This document shows, piece by piece, positions 8,556 to 17,800 of a DNA stretch of 64,000 nt. Positions within the stretch are counted from its first letter, which is position 1; each line of letters begins with the position of its first letter. The stretch is from NCBI GenBank assembly GCA_963204915.1, contig CAUJHS010000052.1, positions 23,778-87,777 on the forward strand, given 5' to 3'. The position numbers were made by a program, and so were the translations under genes. This DNA is from Planctomycetota bacterium. GTDB lineage: Bacteria > Planctomycetota > Planctomycetia > Pirellulales > Pirellulaceae. The notes under the pieces are model-generated. The model worked only from the letters and a program-made list of their open reading frames with translations, searched no databases and was not told where the DNA came from.

Positions 8556-9785
8556 ATGGCCGCCAAGGAAATTCACATCGACTCGCTCTCCGGCGCCGCA
8601 CTGGGCCGTCAGGAGAATGAGTACGTCGAACGCAAGGGACTGGGGCATCCCGACTCAATTTCCGACGCCGTGATGGAGTCGATCTCTGTCGCGTTGAGCC
8701 AGGCGTACTTGGAGACCGCCGGCCGCGTACTACACCACAACCTTGATAAGGGGCTTCTCGTCGCCGGCCAGTCCACGCCCAAACTCGGCGGCGGAAGTAT
8801 CAAGGCGCCCATGCGGTTGGTGATCGGCGACCGCGCTACGGAACAATTCGGCGAACGGCGGATCCCCGTCGCAGAAATTGTTGAAACGACCGCGCGGCAA
8901 TGGTTCCAGCAAAACTTGCGATGCGTCGACTCCCGTGCGCACCTCGTCCTTCAGAACGAACTACAGCCCGGCTCGGCCGAGTTAGTGGGCATCTTTGAAA
9001 CTCAACCCGCAGGGACCTCGGGAATCTATACCGCAAACGACACCTCGGCGGCGGTGGGATATGCGCCGCTCACGGAAACCGAGCGGCTCGTGCTCGCGGC
9101 CGAACACTTCCTCAACTCGCACGATTTCAAACAGCAGTTTCCCGAGACGGGCGAAGACGTCAAGGTCATGGCGGTCCGTCGCGGACGTACGTTGCATTTG
9201 ACCGTCGCGATGGCGTTCGTCGACCGGTATCTCTGGGAGGAAGCGACCTACTTTCACCGCAAGGCCGCCGCCCAACAATCGCTCACGGAATTCTTAGAGA
9301 CCAAACTGCACAACCTGGATCGTGTGGAAACGGCCGTGAACACGTTGGATCAGCCGGGGCGCGGTCTCGACGGGATGTATCTGACCGTGCTGGGCACTTC
9401 GGCCGAAAGCGCCGACGGCGGACAAGTAGGACGCGGCAACCGAGTCAATGGCCTCATTAGCCTCTGCCGCCCAATGACCCTGGAGGCGGCTGCCGGCAAA
9501 AACCCCGTAAGTCATGTGGGCAAAATCTATAACGTGCTATCGCATCATATCGCCAACACCATTTATCACTCGGTCGAGGGTGTGGAGGAAGTTTACGTGT
9601 GGCTAGTCAGCCAAATCGGACAGCCACTCGACGAGCCGTGGTTCGCCTCGGCGCGGCTTGCCTTGGCACCCGGCGTCACGCTGGACGATGTGCGCCCGAA
9701 AGTGAGTGAGATCATTCAACACGAAATCGCCGGAGCCGCCGCCTTTACCGCTCGCCTGATTCGTGGAGAACTGCCCGTGTGTTAA
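8556..9785 (+). CDS. mat: Archaeal-type S-adenosylmethionine synthetase (methionine adenosyltransferase)
   Basis: A 409-residue enzyme making S-adenosylmethionine from methionine and ATP. It belongs to the divergent archaeal family rather than bacterial MetK: the opening block is ERKGLGHPDSISDAVMESIS (residues 25-44), which carries the GHPD element in its archaeal context, followed by HHNLDKGLLVAGQS and PMRLVIGDRA. Late motifs GMYLTVLGTSAESADGGQVG and GRGNRVNGLI are also those of the archaeal family. The length matches archaeal MATs (about 400). No strong Shine-Dalgarno is visible, consistent with coupling to the THUMP gene 16 bases upstream. Whether a canonical metK exists elsewhere in the genome cannot be seen. 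Confidence 0.93.
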   Translation: MAAKEIHIDSLSGAALGRQENEYVERKGLGHPDSISDAVMESISVALSQAYLETAGRVLHHNLDKGLLVAGQSTPKLGGGSIKAPMRLVIGDRATEQFGERRIPVAEIVETTARQWFQQNLRCVDSRAHLVLQNELQPGSAELVGIFETQPAGTSGIYTANDTSAAVGYAPLTETERLVLAAEHFLNSHDFKQQFPETGEDVKVMAVRRGRTLHLTVAMAFVDRYLWEEATYFHRKAAAQQSLTEFLETKLHNLDRVETAVNTLDQPGRGLDGMYLTVLGTSAESADGGQVGRGNRVNGLISLCRPMTLEAAAGKNPVSHVGKIYNVLSHHIANTIYHSVEGVEEVYVWLVSQIGQPLDEPWFASARLALAPGVTLDDVRPKVSEIIQHEIAGAAAFTARLIRGELPVC

Positions 9786-10161
9786 GACACGCTGAGTTCC
9801 CAATGTGGCTTCTCGAGCCGATGCTCGCTGAGACAAGGAACACACTTTCGGCCAAGGTTTTCCGTGCGTATCCGCACAGACGATGCGCTGACACGCGCAG
9901 TTGGAGTCTTATCTCGGTTGCAAAACATCACGTTTCTGCCTGTTTGGCGGCAATTACGGACGTTCGCCTGCGAGGAACAAGAAGTGCAAGACGGTTGGCC
10001 GTCGCGCAGGAAACGATGAGTGTAGTGCTGCGCACGTTCGATGGAAACGCGGGGCGAACGACCGCGGCGGTGATGCGCGAACGCGCAAACTTGACGATGA
10101 AGGCCCGAAGACGGTCGGAAGAGACTTCGAAATTCGCCTTCGGACGATTCGAGGAGAAATC
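9786..10161. other. Intergenic region without a convincing gene
   Basis: An open frame at 9779-10165 spans it but has an Arg/Ala/Thr-rich composition without domains or a signal peptide, and it overlaps the end of the preceding gene. I treat the stretch as noncoding leader of the glycosidase gene. GAGGAG at 10151-10156 is that gene's ribosome site. Confidence 0.5.
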
Positions 10162-11469
10162 ATGAACCTCCGCATCGAAAGTTGGCGGCTCTGTTGCGTG
10201 GTGTTAACCGGCAGCCTGGTGTGGACCACGGCAGCGGCCGCGGACGAAGCCCCGCAGTGGCGAATCTTCCAAACTGACAACGGTTGGCGGCTGCTGAAAG
10301 ATGAGCAACCGGTTTATCTCCAGGGCGCGGTCGGTAGTAGCCATTGGGACGTGCTCAGGGCCTGCGGCGGTAACGCGGTTCGCGTGAACGCCAATAAGAA
10401 GAACCTGGACGAAGCCCATTACCACCGTCTCATGGTCATGGCGAACTTGCCCGTGCGCGGCGAGCGGAACGGCATGAACTGGGGCGATGCTGAACAAGTC
10501 GACGACCAGAAACGCAAAGTCCTTGCGGTAGTCGAAGAACTGAGGGGCCATCCGGCTTTGCTGTTCTGGGCGGTAGGAAACGAATTGGACCACATCCCCG
10601 GCGAAAAGTCGCACCATCCACAACTTTGGAAACGACTGAACGAATTGGCGGCCGCCATCAAGCAGATTGACGCCAGACATCCGGTGCTGACGGTGGTCGG
10701 CACAGGCCGCTACCAGGAGAAGGTGCAACACATCGCCCGCGACTGCCCGGACTTTGACCTGCTGGGGATCAATAGCTACGGCGATCTTGCCTCAGTCACC
10801 ACGCAAACTCGCGAGCACTGGCCGAAGCCCTACGTAATCGCCGAGTGGGGACCGACGGGGCATTGGCAGGTTCCGAAAACCAAGTGGGGCGCCCCGCGAG
10901 AGCAAACGAGCAGCGAGAAAGCCAACATCATCGGCGATCGATATCAAACGATTATCTTGGCCGACAAGACGCATTGCTTGGGGTCGTTCATCTTCTATTG
11001 GAGCGAGAAGCAGGAAACGACGCACACGTGGTACGGACTCTTTTATGGCGGTCTGCGCACCGAGTCGATCGACGTGATGCAGCGTGCTTGGAGCGGCGCC
11101 TGGCCGAAGAACCGCGCGCCCGGCGTTCAGGGCCTTGCCATCGAAGGTTTCTCCGATCCCCGTGCGGTGTACCTTCGCCCAGCGCAGTCGTATCGCGCTG
11201 GAGTCCAAGCGACCGACCCCGAATCTGATCCGCTGACGTTCGCTTGGAGTATCCGTCCCGAAGTCGAGATTCCCCCGGACTCTTACGCGGGAAGCAAAGA
11301 ACAGCCCGCGAAAACCCTTGAGGGACTGATTCGCAATCCTGGAAGCTCGCAAATTAACTTCACGGCGCCGCAAACGGCAGGCCCCTATCGGCTATTTGTC
11401 ACGATTGCCGACGGACAAGGGAACGTCGCGTATGGGAATATTCCGTTCTTCGTGACAACGCCTGAGTAA
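10162..11469 (+). CDS. Secreted GH2-like TIM-barrel glycoside hydrolase
   Basis: A 435-residue protein with a signal peptide ending at AAAADE and a strong GAGGAG site, which sets the start at 10162. Residues about 35-330 form a clan GH-A barrel like the catalytic domain of GH2/GH5 enzymes. After GHPALLFWAVGNE the Glu141 of the G-N-E signature is the expected acid/base, and Glu228 in YVIAEWGPTGHW is the expected nucleophile. The N-terminal sugar-binding and immunoglobulin domains of full GH2 enzymes are missing. The C-terminal 110 residues (from about 325) look like a fibronectin/cadherin-type beta domain (ATDPESDPLTFAWSI). Probable retaining glycosidase acting outside the cytoplasm; substrate unknown. 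Assignment to GH2 versus GH5 is not firm. Confidence 0.85.
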   Translation: MNLRIESWRLCCVVLTGSLVWTTAAAADEAPQWRIFQTDNGWRLLKDEQPVYLQGAVGSSHWDVLRACGGNAVRVNANKKNLDEAHYHRLMVMANLPVRGERNGMNWGDAEQVDDQKRKVLAVVEELRGHPALLFWAVGNELDHIPGEKSHHPQLWKRLNELAAAIKQIDARHPVLTVVGTGRYQEKVQHIARDCPDFDLLGINSYGDLASVTTQTREHWPKPYVIAEWGPTGHWQVPKTKWGAPREQTSSEKANIIGDRYQTIILADKTHCLGSFIFYWSEKQETTHTWYGLFYGGLRTESIDVMQRAWSGAWPKNRAPGVQGLAIEGFSDPRAVYLRPAQSYRAGVQATDPESDPLTFAWSIRPEVEIPPDSYAGSKEQPAKTLEGLIRNPGSSQINFTAPQTAGPYRLFVTIADGQGNVAYGNIPFFVTTPE

Positions 11470-11578
11470 GCGACTTCGAAACGGCCGGATCTCGACCCTA
11501 GAACCGGTTCCGCTTGATCACTCAAATCTCCCGTCGCGTGCGGACCCGCGCGACGCCAACTACAAAGGAAGCCCGGCA

Positions 11579-12901
11579 ATGAACACACGACATCGAATCA
11601 CTCGGCGCCGCTTCTTGCGCCGCAGTACCGCAGTTGCGGCGACTGCGGTTGCCGTTCCCGCGTTGATTCCTCGCCATGTGCTCGGCTAGGCCCAAGCCCC
11701 CGGGGCGAACGACCAAATTGTGCTGGGCATCATCGGCATGGGAGTCCGCGGCGATCAGTTGGCGCTCAATATTCCCTCGTCTGGGCGAGTCGCGGCGATA
11801 TGCGATGCCGATGCGCGCAAGACTGCCGCGGCCACGCAAAAGCATCGGGCCGATTGGAAGATTTATCAAGATTATCGCAAGCTGCTCGAACAGCGCGACT
11901 TGGACGCCGTGATCGTCGCGGCTTGCGATCATCATCACGTGCACGCCAGCATTCTGGCCTGCCAGGCCGGCAAAGATGTGTACTGCGAAAAACCCCTCTC
12001 GTTGTACGTGCGAGAGGGCCGAGCGCTGGTCACCGCCGCGCGCAAGTATGGTCGCGTGGTGCAAACCGGCACGCAACAGCGAACCATGGAAATGAACCGC
12101 TTTGCCTGCGAGTTCGTTCGCGGCGGAGGTATCGGGAAGATCCACGCCGTCGAGTGCGTTAACTTCTCCGGGCCAACTCCGTATCCCCTCGCTGGTTTGC
12201 CTGCCGAACCTGTTCCCGCAGGTGTCGACTGGGACCTCTGGCAAGGCCAGGCCCCGGAACATCCCTTCAACCGCAAGTTGTTCGCACACTGGACCGACGG
12301 TGTGGGCGGCTGGTGGGGAAACTGGCGAGATTATTCCAATTCCCAACTGACCGGCATGGGCTCCCATGCGTACGACATGGTGCAATACGCTTTGGGCATG
12401 GATGAAACTGGGCCGGTCGAACTTTGGCCGGTCGAGGAAGGTCCGAAGGCGCGTCTGCGGTTCCGCTACGCCAACGGAATTGAAGTGCGGCTCAGTTTTC
12501 CTGACGAGGAGCCCCGCCGCGGGCCGCAATTAGGCGCAATCTTCGTGGGCGACGGGTGCAAGATCGAAATCAATCGCAATAAATTCACCACCAATCCTCC
12601 CGACTTTATTTCGAACCCGCCCGACCTGCAACTGGCCGAGAAATGGGAAGGCGATGGTTGGGTCGCCAAAGGGCACGTGGAGAACTGGTTCGACTGTATC
12701 CGCACGCGCGACAAACCGAACGCCGATGTTGAAATCGGGCACCGCACAGCCTCGCTCTGTCAACTGTTGGGGATTACGAGACAACTCGGCCGACGCCTCA
12801 AGTGGGATCCAGAACAGGAAATCTTCCCGGGCGACGAAGAAGCGAACGCGCTGCTCGACCGGCCGCGGCGCCAAGGTTGGGAATTGCCGAATCTGGCCTA
12901 A
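11579..12901 (+). pseudogene. Gfo/Idh/MocA family oxidoreductase interrupted by an in-frame amber codon after its Tat leader
   Basis: Reading from the ATG at 11579 (AAGGA about nine bases upstream) gives a perfect Tat leader, TRRRFLRRSTAVAATAVAVPALIPRHVLG, then TAG at 11687-11689. The same frame then continues without a break to 12901 as a full oxidoreductase: NAD-binding GIIGMGVRGDQ, the CDHHHVHA loop, CEKP (Lys-Pro catalytic pair), DWDLWQGQAPEHPFN and the C-terminal GDEEANALLDRP tail. A single C-to-T change of CAG to TAG, giving LGQAQAPGAND, would restore a 440-residue gene. The downstream part could only start at the GTG at 11720, which would give a leaderless protein lacking the first beta strand residues. 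So this is a very young pseudogene, a readthrough case or a base-calling error. Confidence 0.8.
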
Positions 12902-13015
12902 TGTTTCGACAGGTTCGCGCCGCCTGCCTTTGTCGCTTGCCACCGAGGGAGGAATTGGGCGCCGCCCTGCCAGCAATGTTTTCCTCATGCCTGCGTTGCC
13001 GTGCTCCACACGAGT

Positions 13016-13789
13016 TTACCGAGTGTCGGCCGGTGGAGCGTCTACTTCAGCGCGCCAAAGCTTGGCGTGCATTTGGTAGCCGGCCGGATCGAGTTCTTGC
13101 AATTCGGAACGCACGAAGGGGAAGAAGTCGTTCGTGCCGAAGTACGCCTCGGCCGTTTCTGCAAAGTACTCCATGGGGTTGGTGGTTGCGTACGCTTGGC
13201 GCTTGTTCCCGTCGATGTGCAAGACCCGGTGATAAAGGTCTTGATCCTTTGCATTGCGAAACGCCGCTTGAACCTCAGGATTTTCAAACCCACGGTCGAG
13301 GAACTGATGGTGATACGCATGGGCCAACTCATGCAGCACCATCCACGGTTGGGCGCGCGTCCAGGATAAAAACGTTTCCGCGTTGGCCACTTCCACGCAG
13401 CGCGCCTTTTCGGGATTCATGTCGTGCTCGCGCAGCCAGCCTGCATCGGGATGATACGCCATGCACGGGTGATGCGGCTCATCTTTCTCCACCCAGATCG
13501 TCACTTGGCGCAGCTTCTCCAAGGCTGACGCCGGAATCACGCGCGCGACTTGATAAAGTTGATGCCGCAACAACGTCAGGGTTGGCTCGGCCAATGCCGC
13601 ATCTTCCAACAAGTTCCGATTGACCAGCACGCGCCAGCCTTCCAGGGTTTGCGCTTCGTACTGGGACATGGGATCATACGGCGTTGGCGTCTCGGGCGCG
13701 TCATCCGCCCGCGCTGCACTCACAGTCCCCACGAGCGTTCCTATGGCCAGAAGAATCGCCACAAAACGTCCTATCAAATTGAGCTGCAT
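13016..13789 (-). CDS. Exported HExxH metallopeptidase-like protein
   Basis: A 257-residue protein. The start at 13789 gives a clean signal peptide (MQLNLIGRFVAILLAIGTL, cleavage near AARA); upstream in-frame starts at 13891 and 13819 would bury it. The zinc motif HELAHAYHH sits at residues 153-161 with His153, Glu154 and His157, and a downstream EYFAETAEAYFG (about 207-218) offers the glutamate third ligand expected of a gluzincin. NPMEYFAETAEAYFGTND resembles the lethal-factor/M34-like and related planctomycete putative zinc proteases. A conserved-looking HHPCMAYHP precedes the site. It probably cleaves proteins or peptides in the periplasm; substrate and family number are not certain. It is divergent from the DUF1080 gene at 14042. 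Confidence 0.75.
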   Translation of the reverse strand: MQLNLIGRFVAILLAIGTLVGTVSAARADDAPETPTPYDPMSQYEAQTLEGWRVLVNRNLLEDAALAEPTLTLLRHQLYQVARVIPASALEKLRQVTIWVEKDEPHHPCMAYHPDAGWLREHDMNPEKARCVEVANAETFLSWTRAQPWMVLHELAHAYHHQFLDRGFENPEVQAAFRNAKDQDLYHRVLHIDGNKRQAYATTNPMEYFAETAEAYFGTNDFFPFVRSELQELDPAGYQMHAKLWRAEVDAPPADTR

Positions 13790-13920
13790 GGTTCTTCTGG
13801 TTGTCGATCGTGCGTTCATTCGCAGTCCAAGGACGACAGCCGTCGGTAGATGCGACAAGGTATTAAAGCCCGCCACGGCATACAACGTCAAACATTAACT
13901 TGCGAGTCAGAACCTTTCCA

Positions 13921-13956
13921 GCGGGAGAATCAGGGCGGAAAACGGTATTCTCCCGC
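13921..13956. repeat. Perfect 10-bp inverted repeat in a divergent promoter region
   Basis: The arms at 13921-13930 and 13947-13956 are exact reverse complements (GCGGGAGAAT and ATTCTCCCGC) around a 16-base loop. The site lies between the divergent metallopeptidase and DUF1080 genes, 86 bases before the latter's start. It has no T-run, so it is more likely an operator or a leader hairpin than a terminator. Confidence 0.55.
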
Positions 13957-14041
13957 GGCCTACTCGCGTTGGCGCGCCGCTCCGATTAGGTTGGTGAGGA
14001 CATTCTCGCACACCTGATCCTTCCTGCCAGGAGCCCGCCTT

Positions 14042-14791
14042 ATGAGATTTGCCCGATGTTTGGTGTTGGCCGCGTTTGGTACGTTTGCGGCGATGGCCGG
14101 TCATGCGGCTTTGGCCCAGGAGTCCGCAGAGTCGCCCAAAGCGTGGATCGACGGCAATGGCCACGGTTGGCAAGAGTTGGGCGAAAAAGACTTTACGACC
14201 GTGAACGGCGACCCCGACACCTGGACCTGGCAGGACGGCGTGGCGCACTGCAAGGGAACGCCCGTCGGCGTGACGCGCTCGCAAAAACAATACACCAATT
14301 TTGAACTGGTCGCGCAGTGGCGGCACTTGACTTCCGGCGGCAACTCGGGCGTGTTTCTGTGGGCGCCCGAAAGCGCGCTGACCGATCTTCCGCCGGGCAA
14401 GTTGCCACCTGGCGGCATTGAAGTGCAGGTGCTCGATAACGGTTTCCGCGAACAGTTCGAGAAAAACGGCGGCCGTAAGGCCGATTGGTTCACCACGCAT
14501 GGCGACGTGTTCGCCGTCGGCACATCGAAGCTCACTCCCTACCCGCCGGTCTCTCCTAACGGCAGCCGCGGTTTTCCGCGCAAGGAGCTAAGCAAAAGTT
14601 CGCCGGAGTGGAATCACTATTACATTCGCGCCATCAACGGCGAAGTGCGCTTGTGGGTGAACGGCGAAGAAGTTTCGGGCGGCTACCAGGCGCAGCCCGC
14701 CACGGGGTATTTGTGTCTTGAATCGGAAGGCGCTCCGGTCGAGTTCAAGAACATTCGCATTCGCGAGTTGCCCAACCCGGTCAGCGAGTAA
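14042..14791 (+). CDS. Secreted DUF1080 (3-keto-disaccharide hydrolase domain) protein
   Basis: A 249-residue exported protein with a Sec signal peptide ending near HAALAQ and an AGGAG site ahead of the ATG. It consists of one DUF1080 domain, a concanavalin-like beta sandwich. Typical elements are WTWQDGVAHCKGTPVG, FELVAQWRH followed by GGNSGVFLW, GGIEVQVLD, WNHYYIRAINGEVRLWVNGEEV and GYLCLESEGAPVEFKNIRIREL. Pfam names the domain 3-keto-disaccharide hydrolase after characterised members acting on 3-ketosugars made by Gfo/Idh-type oxidoreductases. The many Gfo/Idh genes in this window fit such a 3-keto sugar pathway, but this protein's own activity is inferred. Confidence 0.92.
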   Translation: MRFARCLVLAAFGTFAAMAGHAALAQESAESPKAWIDGNGHGWQELGEKDFTTVNGDPDTWTWQDGVAHCKGTPVGVTRSQKQYTNFELVAQWRHLTSGGNSGVFLWAPESALTDLPPGKLPPGGIEVQVLDNGFREQFEKNGGRKADWFTTHGDVFAVGTSKLTPYPPVSPNGSRGFPRKELSKSSPEWNHYYIRAINGEVRLWVNGEEVSGGYQAQPATGYLCLESEGAPVEFKNIRIRELPNPVSE

Positions 14792-14895
14792 CGCAGCGCC
14801 GCAATCGGTCGCACCGTGTCATGGACGGCGCTTCCCGCCAGGTTCGCCGCAGGACGGACATGTTCGTCCCTCCTGCGGAGCGGCGCACTCACGGC

Positions 14896-17800
14896 CTATT
14901 TTGCGGCGAGCACCTCTTTCGCTCGCTCCGCCACGGACGGAGCGGCGTGATCCCGCAACTTTTGCCGACGGGCTTGACCGAGCCAGGCTGTGTCGATCTT
15001 TTCGGAAGCAATGGCGTCGAGCAGCGCCAGACATCGCTCGTCATTGCGCAATAATCCGTCCAGCGCCAAGTCGCGATTGCGCGCCGACAGGTGTGGTAGG
15101 CTGCGCAACAGCGCCAGCGTTGCCGGAACTACTGGCATATCCGCGGCGCCGCTCACGGCGCCCATTTGAAGTTCATCATGCACGCCGGCTGCTAGATATT
15201 TCTCGAGTTGCGGACCGCGCAAATCCCACGAGCCCATGGCGATCATGCGCAGGGCGTCATACCGCGTACCGGGGCGGATTTGTTCATCGTCGGCCATTGC
15301 CGCAGCCAATTCAATCGCGCGCTGCCAGCGGGCCGTGAGAACCCCTTCCGACTTGACCACGCTTTCTAACCGGGCCTTGGGCCACGCGCCGGACTGGCTG
15401 ACTCCATTGATGACTCCGCCCCCTACGACCACGGCTTGCCAGTCGCGCAGCGGACGGCCGAGCAGCGGCAACGACGCATCCAGCACGGCCCGCAGTTCGT
15501 CGGCGTCGTTCCGTTTTCCCGCCGCAATGGCCACGCGCCATATCCACGGAATGCGCCGATATTCTTCCTTCAGAGCGTTTTCGCCCGTTGGCAAATCGGC
15601 GGTCATGGCGGTCAGAATCGCCGCCGCGGGGGCCGACGTTTCCGCAAGAAGTTTCTCGCGCGTCGCAGCGACTTGGGAGTCGTCGAGCAAAAACTTGGCA
15701 ACGCTTGTCGGGTCGGTCGGAACCGCTTCGGATGGCGAAGTCTGTACAACGAACTTCGTCTTGGCGCCCTCGGGCACGAGATGCACGCCGCGTAAATCGA
15801 GCAACGCGGGCGACTTCTTTTCGCCGTCATAACGCACCGATAGGTAGCTTAAACCTGCTGGCAGATCGAGCGCGCCGATCCGCCACACCTGATAGTTGCT
15901 CCATGCGCCCGTTGAACGCACCACGCCCTGAAGCGGCGTTTCCGAGCCTTCCAATCGAACACCGTTGCCCGCCGCATCCGGAGCGCACGCATAGTCGAAG
16001 TAAACGTCGTATCGGCCCGGCGCCGCGACCTGAACGCGCCAGGCTGCGTAGTCGCCCTGGCCATGCCAATAACCGATATTTTGAAACTCCGAGCCCGACT
16101 CGAACCTAATGTCGCCGCCATGAATTTCGGCCTTCGTGGCGAGCAACGCCAACACGCCGTCTCCGTCGGCGGTAATCACACTTGGCGTATTGCCAGGAAA
16201 CGTCTTGGGCGGCGTGCGCGACGCAAGAACAAACGCGATCACATCGGCCAATTCCTGCGGCGTCATGTCTTTTTCCAGTCCCTCGGGCATGGCCGACTTG
16301 CCCGTGGAACGCAGCATTTCCAACTCGCTGCGCAACAGGACATGTTCTTTGCCTTCCTGCTCGCGCAGCTTAATGCTTCCGCCACTTTCTTCGGCCAGCA
16401 GACCTGAGAGCACGCGCCCGTCGGTTAGTTCAGCCACGTAACTGACGTAACGGCCGTCCACATCGCGATTCGGATCCAACACGGCGACCAGCAAAGATGC
16501 GGTCGATTTGTTCGTGAGCGCCGCGAGGTCCGGGCCGACGAAACTGCCAATTCCGTCTAACAAGTGGCACGTTGCACAACGCTTGCGAAACACTTCCTGC
16601 CCGCGCGCCGAATCGGCCGACAACGAGGCGACCGATCGCCATTGATCGAGCACTTGTTGGCGGTCGCCGCTGACGGAGGCGACGAAGAGCTTTTCGGCCT
16701 TGTGACGCAGCGCCTCGTTCGGATGGGTCAACAAACGTTGCCGGCGCGCCGCGTCCAAGTCGTTCGGCTGTACGCGCCGGTTTTCAAGGGCGGCGAGCAG
16801 CGCCACGGCGCCGCGTTCGCGGTTGAGCAGCGCGTCGAACATTTCAGCCCGCAGGCGCGGCGTCGCGGCAACCCATGACGAGAGCAGCACATCGAACGCG
16901 GCGTCGCTTCCCAGCCGCGCCAGCGCTTGCACCGCGGCCGACTGAACCGCTAGGGGTTGGTTGGCGGCCGCCAGACGCGCCAGCTTCGCTTCGCGCGGTT
17001 CGGCATGGTCGCCTTCCGCTTGGGCTTTGCGAAGGAGGTCCGAGGTAGCAGCGCCCACGGGACGCCCGACGAAGGCGATCGCGGCGATGCGCTCGGGTTC
17101 GTGCCGATCGGGCGCTTCCGCCGTCGACCAAGCCTCGCTCCACAGTTGACGCAGGCGCGCGGCCGTGTCAGGCGTCACGTGGCCCGCCAGGTCGAGCTTG
17201 CGACGATCCGCGCCATCCAAGACCCGCATGATGGCCTCTCCTCGCTCCGCTTCCGAAATCGCGGAAAATTCGAGCAATTGCTGCAACACGCCAGCGAGCG
17301 ACGCCGCGTCACCTGTAGCCGCCGCCGTGGATAACAAAGAGGCGAGCCATACATCGGCCAGCGTTTTTCGGTTCTCGTCCGCGAGCGTTGCTTGCAAAAT
17401 CGTGTGGACGGTATCGGACCTCAGCGAACTGATCACGGCTCCCACAACGTACCGGTCGTGACCGGTGTTTTTGGCGAGCGACGCGAGAACTTGTGCTGCT
17501 TGCGGATCGGTCGTCGCTCCCAGCGAGTACGCCAACTGCGCTCGAACCGGTAAGGCCGGATCTTGCCGCAAGTTGACGAGCGCCGTGAGAACTTCGGGTT
17601 GGTCGAGAAACGGTTCACACAGTTGCACGGCTAGCCGACGCACCTCGGCGTTCTCCTCGGCCAGGAACGGCAACACCGCTGCGGGCCGAAGTTGCCCTAA
17701 ACCTTGCAACGTCGCTAAAGCCTGAACGCGCGCCGCCGGCACGCGGCTTTCCCGCGCGACGCGCTCTAGTTCAGGAGCCGCGTCGGTCGACTGACGCCAG

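Noticed and set aside
9779..10165. 128-codon plus-strand frame before the glycosidase
   Set aside because: Arg/Thr/Ala-rich, overlaps the upstream gene and has no ribosome site or domain.
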